DNA of 64,000 nt, taken from positions 8,982,001 through 9,046,000 of the forward strand of contig NC_091674.1 in assembly GCF_042453785.1 (NCBI RefSeq). Direction: 5' to 3'. The notes below the pieces were generated by a model that saw only the letters and a program-made list of their open reading frames with translations, searched no databases and was not told where the DNA came from. Source of the DNA: Malus domestica (taxonomy: Eukaryota > Streptophyta > Magnoliopsida > Rosales > Rosaceae). Below are positions 23,567 through 34,376 of the stretch, piece by piece (positions within the stretch are counted from its first letter, which is position 1; each line of letters begins with the position of its first letter). A program made the position numbers and the translations under genes.

Positions 23567-26009
23567 TTCACTCTTGTGCTTTCAAAAAGGATTACCAAAC
23601 TCTCAATGGGACAAGCGTATATCAAAACCAGACAGTAATAAAAATCACACCGAGAGAAGGGACCATATCAGTTTATATATGCATGTGATAATATCTTCCT
23701 CCCATCAAGGAAGAAGTTACCATCAGCTACAATTTCACTGTCTAATTCAAAGTGAATTCAAATCTCATTAGTTTCCCTCCAATACTTTTAAGTCCGGAAA
23801 CAATGTTAATACATCAGTTAGGCTTTATTTAATATATATAACTCACTTAGCTTATAATTTTACACTTCTTATATGTTTGATGAAACTCACATTAAAGTTT
23901 CTTACGTATAAAAGTGTTGTGCTTATAGAGTTCCACACCGTCTGCCAAGAAAAGAGTTATTCACACGGTGCCTTCGATGAGTTATTCACACTATTTTATC
24001 GTTGATTTAGACTTTAGACCTAGTCCAGTGACGGTGTTGGGCATGTGCAATAGGTTCTTCGCACGGTGTCTTCAATCTTAAAGGCCCCTATAAGATGATA
24101 TCAATACATACATACCATTTTGGTTTGTCATAAAAAAAATTTCATCTTTGAGAAATTTTCTGAGTTCTTTATATGACCTCCATATATATGCATAAGACAT
24201 CACTAGTTTGGTTCTACCGGCTTTGCTCTAAAATATTGTGTTTTTAGCTATTTAATCTTACTTTTATAATTTTTGTTGAATTGAACTATATATAATACGC
24301 ATAGTTCAAGATTCTAATGAATAGGGTGTTCAGTTTCTATTCATGCGTCCTAAAATTTTTTATACAAAGACCCATTTATTATCTTTCGCGCTAGAGGCAG
24401 TCGGCCTTGACCTAATCATTGTGTTCTCTTGAGTGACGCAACTCACTCACAATTCACACCTCTTCGACCGATGATGTGGATCGTGTACTTTCGAGCAGTA
24501 CTTGAATAAGATTACTCTTTTTCTATTAAACCCCAGATTATCTGGTCCAGTCTTAGGTACATTATACACATAGGTACTGTTTTATGTAACTGTACCTAAT
24601 CAAAGTAGCTAAAAATTAAAAAAATTAAAAAAAAATCTATAGCATAAATCAAAACTTTAATCTAACGCAAGTGTTCAGTCAATAAAGCACCTAACTATAT
24701 ATTAATGCCCATATTCTAAACAAGTCTTTTGAGCACAATTCGTAATTTCATAATGCTGTGTTTGCCTTACTTAGACTAGCAAACCTCTTTAACTCTTTTT
24801 CCTTTAGGATAAAGATTGGTGCCAACATTACATAATTGTATCAAAATCATTGCCTTTATCCAATGATAGAGGCGTGATTTAGTGATAATATGTTGCCCTA
24901 GCAATCTGAATTTGACTGGCGTACAACTTGTTGATGCATGTAGGGATAAGGATAACACAGCGATGACTATACGCAAACCTACCAAAACAAATGTTAACTT
25001 TCATATCTTAAGACCTACTTCAATCCTTGGAGTGAAATTCAAATTTTAAGTTTTAAACCTACTCCAACTCGTTTCAATCCTTAGGTTAAATATGAGTTTT
25101 AACCCAAAACTCATTCATGTGGGAAATTAAAGTCAAAATTCCTTTCTGAATTAGTGAGTTGTTCCACCATAATGTGTATTTATATTTTAGTTTTATATTT
25201 ATAAATTTATTGGATCCAATAGTTTTGTAACTGGAGTATTATTTTTTAATAGCGGACGATTTTTTAGTAAGGAAGAAAATGACAAAGAAACTAGAAGGAA
25301 AAAACTATCGGAAAGTATGAAAGATTATGCAAATTTTTTAGCAAAAGTACGATAAAAATTTGTGTAATCCCGGTAGTGTTCGAAGGATTACGCAAATTCT
25401 TATCTTACCTTTTGATTGCTAACTCGATATAAAGTTTTTAGTTTCTGGGGTCACTTTCGTATTCCTAATATTCATGATACACGTTAGCAACATCTTCTCT
25501 TAAATTTGTGGGTGCTTTAGAGATATATTCTTAATTACCACTCCTATTTTCTTTGACATAACCCCATATATTTTAAATCATCCAAATAAAACCTAAAATT
25601 CAAATAAGACGCCAATGCTATGTAGATAAAAAAGTGACCTATTGATACAGAGCACAACAAAAAGAAATGAAATAAAATAAAATGGGCACTAAAATTTAGG
25701 GTCCATTATCTCCTAGTGAGACCTTTGCGTATCAATAGGCTAAGGAGGACCACAATCAATCGATTGGACGGTAGAAATGAGACAAGAAGATGCACACCTT
25801 CATTGAAATTGTAAAGCGATAAAGGGCGAACGATGCACACCGTCCAGAACAGTGGAGGACAAAACCGGCCCCAACGATGCGAGACGATGCCGTCAACGAT
25901 GCAGTCAAGAACAGCTGCGACGCTGCCAAAAATCAACGATGGAATGACAACTAAGGCGCCTTAGAGTGAAGGGGGACGATGGCGGCAAGAGCCTGACGAC
26001 GTCGTGTCG
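23567..26009. other. Intergenic, no gene recognised
   Basis: AT-rich sequence with only short frames. A small hairpin lies near 25324-25370 (gattatgcaaattttt against aaaaatttgtgtaatc) followed by a third related word, gattacgcaaattctta. The GC-richer piece 25706-26009 (gacgatgc repeated) has no recognised domain and ends where the LTR homology of the next element begins. Confidence 0.5.
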
Positions 26010-26254
26010 AAACTAAATTACAAGCTCTATTTATAGAGCAATAAACCTAAGAAACCCTAATGCGTAAATGCCAAAAATACCCTACTACAAAATCAAATCA
26101 AATCTCTAATTAATTTCCTAAATAAACCTAATAAATTCCAACACCCTCCGTCAAACTCATGGCGGTATACGACATGAGTTTGCCAACAGACGATGTGGAT
26201 GCAAGCTTTGTTATGCTAACTTCCGATGCCAATTCAATACGAAATTCCATCGGT

Positions 26255-26395
26255 GCAAGTGCAAGATTCCAATGCCAGTGCCAGTGCACGATTCCAATGC
26301 CAGTGCCAGTGCACGATTCCAATGCCAGTGCAAGATTTCCATGCCAGTGCAAGATTCCAATGCCAGTACCAGTGCAAATGTCGATGCCGATGCCG
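26255..26395. repeat. Minisatellite of ccaatgccagtgcacgatt-type units
   Basis: Imperfect repeats of roughly 18-36 bp combining ccagtgccagtg and cacgattccaatg words inside the TRIM-like element. They keep several frames open on both strands (His-Trp-His / Gly-Thr-Gly-Ile patterns on minus), which explains overlapping frames of 60-130 codons here; none is called as a gene. Confidence 0.8.
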
Positions 26396-26489
26396 AACAA
26401 ACAAACAAAAAATCCAACCAAATATTTTTTTTCCTTTTGCCCGCATGGGCCTTAAACTAACAGCAAAACAAAAAAATCCAAACAATAAA

Positions 26490-26610
26490 CAATTTTTTTT
26501 TCCTCTTTTTTTTTTTTTCATCCTTCTTCCTTCCTTTTTTTTCCTTCTGTGCGAACCACCAACATCAGTCTTTCTTTTTTTTTCCTTTTCTTTTCTCCTT
26601 CCCTTCAACC
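26490..26610. repeat. Pyrimidine-rich tract
   Basis: Long T and TTCC runs in the internal region of the TRIM-like element (purine-rich on the element's sense strand). Confidence 0.7.
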
Positions 26611-27334
26611 TTTGTTTCTAGGCATTGGTTTTCACCAGAACAAACATGCAAAACACGCATGTCTCAAACAAACAGCCAATTTTTTTTCCTTTCCTTCTTC
26701 CACGCATACAAACTTATTCGCAATGCAGCTGCAAACGGTCGGATTTGTGCAGGGATTCAGATGGTGGTTGTGCAAGGCAGAGACAAAGTTGATCCAAGTG
26801 GTTCTCAGGTCTAGGCTTCATAAAAAATCACGAAGGTGGTCGATCTGGTGCAGAACGGTGCGGGATGCGGATCAGGTGTAGAAGTATAGGACAAGAACAA
26901 ACGACGAACAATATGAACAACGAATCTAAACTGAAAAAACACAGCGGAAGACGGCAATCTACAAACAAATTGATATCAAACTGATACCTAACAAACAGAC
27001 AAACAAAACTGATTCAAACAAATTGACACTAATCAAGAACAGATTAAATCCTGAAGGATCGAACCTGCTCTGATACCAAGTTGAATATCAGAGTGCGGAA
27101 CAAATAAGACTATAAAATAATAAGAATTTTATTGAACAAACTGAGAATGCCGAGACGGCTACAAAATCCTAAGAGACTACATTGTGACTCACTTACTCTC
27201 AAACTAAATTACAAGCTCTATTTATAGAGCAATAAACCTAAGAAACCCTAATGCGTAAATGCCAAAAATACCCTACTACAAAATCAAATCAAATCTCTAA
27301 TTAATTTCCTAAATAAACCTAATAAATTCCAACA

Positions 27335-28480
27335 GTACGTACATTATTTTCCTAGCCTAGAGTAAAAAGTGGTGACGTTAACCCTCAAGTTCAACTTAGC
27401 CACCAAAGGAACAATGCTTATCAACCTCCCCAACCACCAAGAGAAAATTTTCATTATGACGGAAATATAGATGGTACAACACGTGTTTTTATATAAGTGG
27501 TGAGAAATTGTATTTTTTTTTTAAGTTATTAACTGTTTAACACACATATTTCACCATTAATATAATGATACATAATGTACCATTTCGTGTTCTAATCACA
27601 CTAAAAAATCTCTCCAAGCACCAATTAACTCATGCTCTGGCAACATGCAATGCAATAATTCAAGTAACCGAAAGAAAAAAAATGAAAATCAAAGCAAACC
27701 CTACTTTTTAAGCAATCTAGGAAAATTCCAAATTTTGACTGTGATCACTCACAAGTACGTATATCAGAAAACGACAAGGGCAAAGGTGGCAAACGGATGG
27801 GTGTGTACGTATCTTTCTTGCTGCCATTGTTGTTGAGTATTTAATAAATGAGAAATGACGACTTTTCGAAGCCAAAAAAGGAGGGAACTTCTATAGTTCC
27901 GATGGCTAAAACACAAAAAGAGAGGACAGGGAAAGGAATACTTATATATGTTTTCGGTTTAAAGTTTTGATTGTTAAACAATTATTAAAACTATGATTGA
28001 AAATTTTTTTCACTTATTTTAAATTTGACTCGCATAGATAACGATGACGTAAAATATTTAAATTAGGTTTGATTCTTAGTTAATAGTTATCTCATTTTGT
28101 GACCAAGCTAAATCCTTATTCTTTTAAGTACATTGTTCATTCCCGCTTAAAATAAAATATTATTGTATTAATAAATAAATAAATAGAAAGAAAATAATTT
28201 ATCATTCTCATTGTTACCCCAGTGATTGAGGGATCACGGGTGGCCCATTTTGGCTGCCCTTTCCTCCCAAGTAGTTTCGTTCTTAATATATTTTTTCTTT
28301 TTGATAAGGTATAATGAACCCTACTGCTAATAACAACACCAAAACAAAAAGTAAAGAGATAAAAATTTAAAATGTTATGCACGACAAATGACACAATGTT
28401 ATATATATATATATATATATTATATAATGTGTGTGTGTGTGTATATATTACATTATATACCTTACAAAATCCCACTTTGG
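27335..28480. other. Intergenic DNA upstream of the UGT gene
   Basis: AT-rich, no supported gene. It should include the distal UGT promoter. A compound (TA)n/(GT)n microsatellite lies at 28399-28446. Confidence 0.5.
28399..28446. repeat. Compound (TA)n (GT)n microsatellite in the UGT promoter
   Basis: About ten TA units followed by about seven GT units, roughly 130-170 bp upstream of the UGT start codon; likely length-polymorphic. Confidence 0.9.
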
Positions 28481-28482
28481 TT

Positions 28483-28490
28483 CTATAAAA
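28483..28490 (+). promoter_or_regulatory. TATA box of the UGT gene
   Basis: ctataaaa, 83 bp before the ATG at 28573, a normal plant spacing that leaves a leader of about 50-55 nt. Confidence 0.7.
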
Positions 28491-28572
28491 AGAACCTCAA
28501 ACACGATTCATCTCAAGCTTCAATCATATAAGCAAACTAACACTTCTTATCCAAGTCTCATTTGATTGATAT

Positions 28573-29979
28573 ATGGCTGACGGTGACCAACACCATCAAA
28601 ACCAATCCCAAGTGGTAGTGGTCATGGTGCCCTTGCCAGCCCAAGGCCACCTCAACCAACTCCTACACCTCTCTCGCCTCATCTCCGCCTACAATATCCC
28701 CGTCCACTACGTTGGCGCCGCCACTCACAACCGCCAAGTCAAGCTCCGAGCCCACTGTTGGGATCAAGCCAAGCTCCAATTTCATGACTTTCCAACCCCA
28801 CCTTTCCTCTCCCCTCCTCCTAACCCCAAAGCCACAAACAAGTTCCCCTCTCATCTCCAACCCTCCTTTAAAGCCACCGCCCACCTCCGCCAGCCAGTGG
28901 CGAAGCTCTTACGTGAGTTGTCACCCAAAGCAAGAAGAGTCATCGTCATCCACGACTCCATGATGGCTTCAGTCATTCAAGATGTTGCTTCTATACCAAA
29001 TGGAGAGTCCTACACTTTTCACTCCGTCTCTGCCTTTACCATTTTTTTGTACCTGTGGGAAGTAATCGGAATGCCGAAAAAGCTCGAGAAGCTCGAAGTC
29101 AAGCTCCCAGACGGCATCCCGTCTCTTGAAGGTTGTTTCACTATTGAGTTCATGAATTTCCTTGGTGAACAACATGAACACCAAAAGTTGATGAACGCAG
29201 GGAACCTTCACAACACCAGTAGAACCATTGAAGGACCATACATAGATTTACTAAACAGGATTGGTCAGCAGAAGCATTGGGCCATAGGGCCATTCAACCC
29301 TACTACGGTTGCAAACCCTAATAATAATTCAAATGGTAGTAGGCACAAGTGTTTGGAATGGTTGGACAAACAAGAACAAAGTTCAGTGATGTATGTGTCT
29401 TTTGGGACAACCACAGCCATGAAAGATGAGCAAATTCAAGAGCTGGCAATTGGGTTGGAGGAAAGCAAGCAAAAGTTCATTTGGGTTTTGAGGGATGCTG
29501 ATAAAGGTGACCTTTTCAGTGATGGGGAGGTGAGAAGGGCTGAGCTGCCACGAGGGTATGAAGAGAAAGTGAAAGGTAGGGGATTAGTGGTTCGAGACTG
29601 GGCCCCACAGCTGGATATCCTATCCCACAAATCAACAGGAGGGTTTCTGAGTCACTGTGGGTGGAACTCATGCATAGAGAGCATCACCATGGGGGTCCCT
29701 ATAGCAGCTTGGCCAATGCACTCTGACCAACCAAGGAATACTGTTTTGATCACAAAGTTGCTTGGAGTTGGTTTTGTTATGAGGCATTGGGATAAGAGGG
29801 ATGAGCTTGTCACGTCACAGAGCATTAAAAATGGTGTGCAGAAATTTATGTGGTCAGAAGAAGGGGATGAGATAAGGAAGAGGGCGGCGGAGTTGGGGGC
29901 TGACGTCCGCCAGTCGAGGGTTGAAGGTGGAGCTTCTCACATGGAGTTTTCTTCTTTTATTGCTCATATCACTAGATAA
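28573..29979 (+). CDS. Zeatin O-glucosyltransferase-like UGT (family 1, UGT93-type)
   Basis: Single-exon 468-aa family-1 glycosyltransferase, the usual length. N-terminal G-H-L-N-Q motif with the presumed catalytic His26; the acceptor-activating Asp is probably Asp128 (I-H-D-S). The C-terminal PSPG donor-binding box spans residues 343-386, from W-A-P-Q through H-C-G-W-N-S to H-S-D-Q, ending in Gln386, which in this family usually favours UDP-glucose. The opening V-P-L-P-A-Q-G-H-L-N-Q-L-L-H-L and the H-Y-V-G-A-A-T-H-N-R-Q block are typical of zeatin O-glucosyl/xylosyltransferases, which glycosylate the side-chain hydroxyl of zeatin-type cytokinins in the cytosol. Substrate is inferred; related UGT93 enzymes can use other hydroxylated compounds. 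The frame is intact, the start follows a TATA box, and no signal peptide or membrane segment is seen. Confidence 0.9.
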   Translation: MADGDQHHQNQSQVVVVMVPLPAQGHLNQLLHLSRLISAYNIPVHYVGAATHNRQVKLRAHCWDQAKLQFHDFPTPPFLSPPPNPKATNKFPSHLQPSFKATAHLRQPVAKLLRELSPKARRVIVIHDSMMASVIQDVASIPNGESYTFHSVSAFTIFLYLWEVIGMPKKLEKLEVKLPDGIPSLEGCFTIEFMNFLGEQHEHQKLMNAGNLHNTSRTIEGPYIDLLNRIGQQKHWAIGPFNPTTVANPNNNSNGSRHKCLEWLDKQEQSSVMYVSFGTTTAMKDEQIQELAIGLEESKQKFIWVLRDADKGDLFSDGEVRRAELPRGYEEKVKGRGLVVRDWAPQLDILSHKSTGGFLSHCGWNSCIESITMGVPIAAWPMHSDQPRNTVLITKLLGVGFVMRHWDKRDELVTSQSIKNGVQKFMWSEEGDEIRKRAAELGADVRQSRVEGGASHMEFSSFIAHITR

Positions 29980-30195
29980 TAGTATTTGTGCATTAATTCA
30001 TCGTTTCATAGCTCGAGCAAAATTTAAGAATCTCAACCTCCTCCTTTCGACTTTTTAAGTGTTTCCCTTACCAGAAGAAGAAGAACCCTATCTCGAGAGA
30101 AGAAGAAGAACCATATGCGTTGGCAGGCACTACCTCTATTAGAAAAATGGTATAAATAATAGTACAAATAGATGGTAAGTGTAATATTACTTTTT

Positions 30196-30212
30196 TCAAT
30201 AATAAAAAATAA
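30196..30212 (+). terminator. Possible polyadenylation signal of the UGT gene
   Basis: aataataaaaaataaac about 220 bp after the stop codon includes AATAAA. Low confidence because the region is A-rich. Confidence 0.35.
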
Positions 30213-30255
30213 ACAAGTAACGATTTTATTTTATTATAAATATATATTTTATATA

Positions 30256-30622
30256 AGCTTTTTAGCTAAAATGGTCCATGAGATTTGTATAACTCATCAC
30301 TTTTGTCCCTAAGATTGAAATCGATAGAATTGATCCCTAAGTTTGTCCACAATCAATCATTTGGGTCATTCCATATAAAATCTCCATTAAATAAGGATAA
30401 AATGACAAAAATACCCTCAATTTTTGTCAAATCATTTTGGCCTATTGTTTATTATATTGAGGGTAATTTTATCATTTTGATCCTTATTTAACATATTTTT
30501 TTCACCGAATGACCAAAATGATTGATGATGGACAATCTCATGGACCACTCCTATCAATTTCAAATCTCAGAACCAAAGTGAGAAGTTAGGTAAATCTCAT
30601 AAACTATTTTGGCTAAAAAGCT
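30256..30622. mobile_element. 367-bp MITE with 9-bp TSD (Mutator-type size)
   Basis: Inverted ends agctttttagctaaaat and attttggctaaaaagct, with further pairing inward (ccatgagatttgt against acaatctcatgg). The perfect 9-bp direct repeat ttttatata flanks it at 30247-30255 and 30623-30631. Nine-base duplications are typical of Mutator-like transposases. No coding capacity. Confidence 0.8.
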
Positions 30623-30631
30623 TTTTATATA

Positions 30632-31410
30632 TAACACAAGCTACAAATTTTGTTTAACACATTTTAGTCCTTTAGTTTTGGTCACATACACATTATAGTC
30701 CTTAAATCCATGTTTACCCCACAATTTATACGTGTCCACCAACTCCATGCACTTTCAACCAAATTTAATATGGACAATTATTTGAACAATATATTCTCTT
30801 TTTGGCAACTACACTATTCCAAAATTTGTTGCTTTCACTTTCCTGTCCTTCGATATATGAGAAGCCAATCTCACATAGATGTGCAGTAAATGAGGCGAGA
30901 ACTGGATTTTGTACACCTAACGGCTTAAGCTACTGTTCCCATTTTCTCGAGGCTACTGTCAAATACCCTATTACATCTCCGCTTCCACATAAACCACTGC
31001 AAGAGTTTGTCGTTCATAGTTTATACTCATGCAAGCCAAGAGAGTGCTCCAACCGAGTAATGTATAATGACAAACTCCGCACTCCGGCGCTACCTCGTAC
31101 ACGGGTCAATCCCACGGTGACTAAAATGGAGTAATATTGGCACGATCCTACCTTCATCACGGCGGTTGACATTGTAATCGGCTCCCTCGTGGATGACGTT
31201 TTTTAACACGAACATAACCCTCTACCGCATGTTAGCAACAGAACGTGCACTACTACTTGCGGTGACATCACAATTTATTAGTTTCTGCAAATTTGTGAAA
31301 CATCATTCTCTTCGCAACCTACCTCAAATATCATTATAAGTAAAAAGTATTAGATACAACATTAATTTTACGATGTGCAATAAAAAGTTGGCACCAGCCC
31401 TTATATTAAA
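30632..31410. other. Intergenic DNA with an unrecognised 110-codon frame
   Basis: A plus-strand frame 30802-31134 is open but starts at TTG, has no recognised domain and no splice context. It is listed only as a possible fragment of something unrecognised. Confidence 0.3.
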
Positions 31411-31556
31411 GGATGTGATATCCACACATCTCATTTTACTTCTCACACACCCTTTTAATTTTCGGCCGTCGGATCGGATGAATTAAAGAAGATCAACGGA
31501 TAAAAATTATCAAGGAATGTGTGAGAAGTAAAATGAGGTGTGTGGATAGCACATCC
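31411..31556. mobile_element. 146-bp MITE (hAT-like TSD)
   Basis: Ends ggatgtgatatccacacatc and its imperfect complement gtgtggatagcacatcc, with long internal pairing (cattttacttctcacaca against tgtgtgagaagtaaaatg). Both flanks read tatattaa, an 8-bp repeat one or two bases outside the tips. A related copy lies near 52787-52918. Confidence 0.75.
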
Positions 31557-31647
31557 CTATATTAATATGGACAACGACATGCAAATATACTAGTCGGTAA
31601 TTTATGAAACATTTTGATTTTTTTTCTGGATCTTAAATTATTGTGTT

Positions 31648-31815
31648 GAGAAATGCTAAAGAGACTCTCTCATAATTGAGACTCTCTATAAACTCTCTGG
31701 CATCTCACAGTTTAACATCAATTAATGTGCCAACATTATAAAACATTGTGCCAAAATGAGGTAGTAAAGAGTCTATGAAAAGTTCCCCTTTTGAGGGAGC
31801 TCTTTATCATTTCTC
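31648..31815. mobile_element. MITE-like inverted repeat, about 168 bp
   Basis: gagaaatgctaaagagactc at the left is matched by gagctctttatcatttctc at the right end. Short, AT-rich, without coding. Confidence 0.55.
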
Positions 31816-31882
31816 GTTGCATTTAATTTCAGTTGTGCATTTTGGGAATTTGGTTAGGAGACAGGAGAAGGTATATTTGCTA

Positions 31883-32205
31883 CACTTAAACCATCTCCAA
31901 AGGAGATGTCTAATATGTCAAATAAACTGTTTTTTTTTTTATCTGCAAAGAAAGGAGTCAAATATATTTAATTTAATTTTTAATGAGTGGTCCCATTGAC
32001 AATCAATAAAATAAAAACTAAAATCAATTTTAATTATTTTTAATAGTTAATATAACCACAGGGCCCAATGTAATAATAAAATAAATATTTGACACATCTA
32101 TTGGAATAAAAGAAGATTTAACATTTGTATTTAATTTGAGCAGATCCACCATCAAATAAAATTTTGATATATTATATTTGACATCTTCTTGAGACGCTCT
32201 AAGGT
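31883..32205. mobile_element. MITE-like inverted repeat, about 320 bp
   Basis: Left ccatctccaaaggagatgtc pairs with gacatcttcttgagacgctct on the right, with an AT-rich interior. Ends are approximate. Confidence 0.45.
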
Positions 32206-32524
32206 AGACAGAGAAAGGAAAGTGTTTTGGTGTTTTCAGCGGAGCAATTTTGGGCTGGGTGCGTGTTAGTGTTACATATAATTTTGGGCTTTTATCGATG
32301 AAGAGAATTTTTGGAGGGAATTGTAATTGACTTTAGTTGAAGAATCAGTTGACCTAAAAAATGATATGCCGAAATATAAAATTCTTACGGACCTGAACTA
32401 AATTTCCTTTAATATAAATAGACTGTTGGAAAACCCACCAACATATCAGAAGAGCCTCTCTTGTTTTTTCAGGGGGCATATGAATAAGGCTATGTTGAAG
32501 CGAGGAGATTATTATTATTATTAT

Positions 32525-32700
32525 TTTCTTTCTTACAAACGATATTATCTACTCCAAGAGAGAGAAGTTGGGCTTCGCCTCATAATGCGTTAGTAATAAT
32601 GTGGTTCAAATTCGTCTTTAGCGAGAGTTGAACCTAAGACCTCTCACTTACAAGTGAAGAGAAATATCACTAAACCGTAATACTAAGTGGCTAAGTTGAA
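32525..32700 (-). mobile_element. tRNA-derived SINE copy
   Basis: Same family as 15063-15235. Minus strand: cacttgtaagtgagaggtct, then taggttcaactctcgc (B-box-like), then aatttgaaccacatt and the 3' word gataatatcgtttgta. A TTA microsatellite touches the 3' side (32509-32525). Confidence 0.7.
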
Positions 32701-32792
32701 AAATACAAGTATGCTTTTAGTCAAGAGAGATGCTAATATGTTGTTGGTGTTGCATCGACTCATGTAGTATACACCAGTATCAAATCCTGGTA

Positions 32793-34360
32793 TCAAGGTA
32801 GGATAGGAAGTTCCACTTTGTCAAAGGAAAAGAAACTCACAACCCCCTCCTCCACATGACAAACTTTCATGGGAATGTTATCGCATCGTCTCTCGAGGGC
32901 TTCTAGGTCTGCTTTGGGTGGTGGATGACCTCTGAAAAACGGAAGGCAAGTGTAGATTTGAATAAATATAATTACATGGGAACGAAATACTGATCGGATC
33001 ATTTAACAGTACAGAGAATGAGGAAAGAAAAATAATAATTGCAGCTAATCACAAACAGAATAAACTTCGTTAAATTCTTACGATTTACCAAAATATGAAT
33101 ACCTGGTAAAGCAGAGCACAAAACTTGGGTCACCAGGAGAAGATTTCCTGAACTTGCTGTTTGGGAGATAAACATCAAATACCAGCCTTGTTTCATTAAT
33201 TTGCATATCATTGAACAATCCAATGACAGACCTAGACTCTTCTGAATCCAAATCCACCTCCTCATCGCTATCAAGGCCACCCTGAGAAGAAACAGATTCA
33301 TGATTACTCTTCGCACTCTTCATAGACCAGGGGATACCATGCTGCCCAACAATGTAACCGAGAGATTTGAGTTGCCTATAAGCTTGAAATTCCTCCCAAC
33401 TGCACCCATGCTTTCCATCTGAAATCTTCACATACATATCTTCCAAGGAAAGGCTTATATCACCATCATCCATGAGAAGCAAAGCCCCTATTTCAATCCA
33501 AAACCTTTAAAGGACTCTTAAAATTTGCAAAGACATATTTCAAACAAATGCACAAATTTCATGATCTACCAGAATTCGCACTTAAATCATGTTGACGACA
33601 GATGTTGAGTTTGGAAGACGTTTACCACATCACTAGCTTGCCGATAGACGGCAAGTCAGTGATTGCTAAACATGTAAATGGCAAATTAGATAAAGTGACC
33701 TAGGTGTCTACAGTATGTTAGGAACTCTGCCAAAAGCCTTTACAAAAGCTAATTGCCGTTTACATGTTTAGAAATCACCACCTTTCTGTCTATCGGCAAG
33801 CAAGTAATGTGGTACATGTCTTACAAGCTCAACATCAATTGAATTCGTGTAGGGTTTAGGTTTCTAGGTGAAAGGAACAATTTCATAAGACAACGCTATC
33901 AAGGCTTTGAAAGGCATATATTCAACCACAAACAACGTGTTCAAAATCTAAGGCTTCTTGAATCAGAAAGTAAGACAGAAATGAAGGAATCAAGATTGTT
34001 ATAATTGAGTTAATTCAAATCCAATTAAAATTAAAATATAGTTTTTTCACTTACAAAACTTCCTCAATGAAGAAATAGAGCTTGCCACTACGAACAATTC
34101 CCGTGGTCCTCCAAATTGCACCCTTTTTATCTACAACCTCAGCCATACCCATCTCATCACTCCAGCGAGCCTTCAATATGACTTTCCTGAAAATAAAGCT
34201 CAACATCAGAACTATACATAACTAAACTACTCTGTAACTTTTTCATAAAGCTAATTAATTACCTGAATTGCGACTTGGAAGCAGACACAGAAGCATAGTG
34301 ATCTTCTCCTTCATCAATGTCATTGATCTTCTTCTTCTTCTCCCGGTCCACGACCTCCAT
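32793..34360 (-). CDS. SEN54: tRNA-splicing endonuclease subunit Sen54
   Basis: Structural subunit of the nuclear tRNA-splicing endonuclease (Sen2/Sen34/Sen54/Sen15), which removes introns from pre-tRNAs; Sen54 is not catalytic. Model by GT-AG sites and phase, minus strand: 34263-34360, 34055-34186, 33103-33504, 32793-32931; 771 nt, 256 aa, all junctions in frame. The start ATG opens a charged leader. Residues about 33-77 (A-R-W, then G-M-A-E-V-V, then G-K-L-Y-F-F-I-E-E) and the Y-R-Q-L-K-S-L-G-Y helix at 119-127 form the Sen54 N-terminal domain. An acidic linker (150-167) leads to V-F-D-V-Y-L-P-N (185-192), and the protein ends V-E-L-P-I-L-P, as plant Sen54 does. A 236-bp MITE sits in the intron between the second and third coding exons. 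Confidence 0.9.
33601..33836. mobile_element. 236-bp MITE in a SEN54 intron
   Basis: Perfect tips gatgttgag and ctcaacatc, with arms pairing over most of their length (ttgccgatagacggcaag region against tctatcggcaagcaag; ctaaacatgtaaa against tttacatgtttag). It lies wholly inside intron 33505-34054 and does not touch splice sites. Confidence 0.75.
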
Positions 34361-34376
34361 TATACCAAATTTCAAC

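Larger units (their letters stand above)
26010..27334 (-). mobile_element. Small non-autonomous LTR retrotransposon (TRIM-like)
   Basis: Read on the minus strand: an LTR at 27334-27082 beginning TGTTGGAATTTATTAGG, then after four bases TGGTATCAGAGC (27078-27067), the tRNA-iMet primer site, then about 0.9 kb of internal DNA without gag or pol, then a polypurine string gacggaggg (26152-26144), then a second LTR starting at 26143. The second LTR is identical to the first over 134 bp (26010-26143 against 27201-27334), then truncated or replaced. The LTR contains CTATAAATAG (minus), a good TATA box. Identical LTR parts suggest recent insertion; the lack of coding means mobility would need enzymes from elsewhere. 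Confidence 0.8.

Noticed and set aside
26128..26621. Overlapping frames of 60-131 codons on both strands
   Set aside because: Produced by a minisatellite and pyrimidine tracts; composition is repetitive and no start context is convincing.
30802..31134. 110-codon plus frame
   Set aside because: Begins at TTG, no domain recognised, no promoter or splice evidence.
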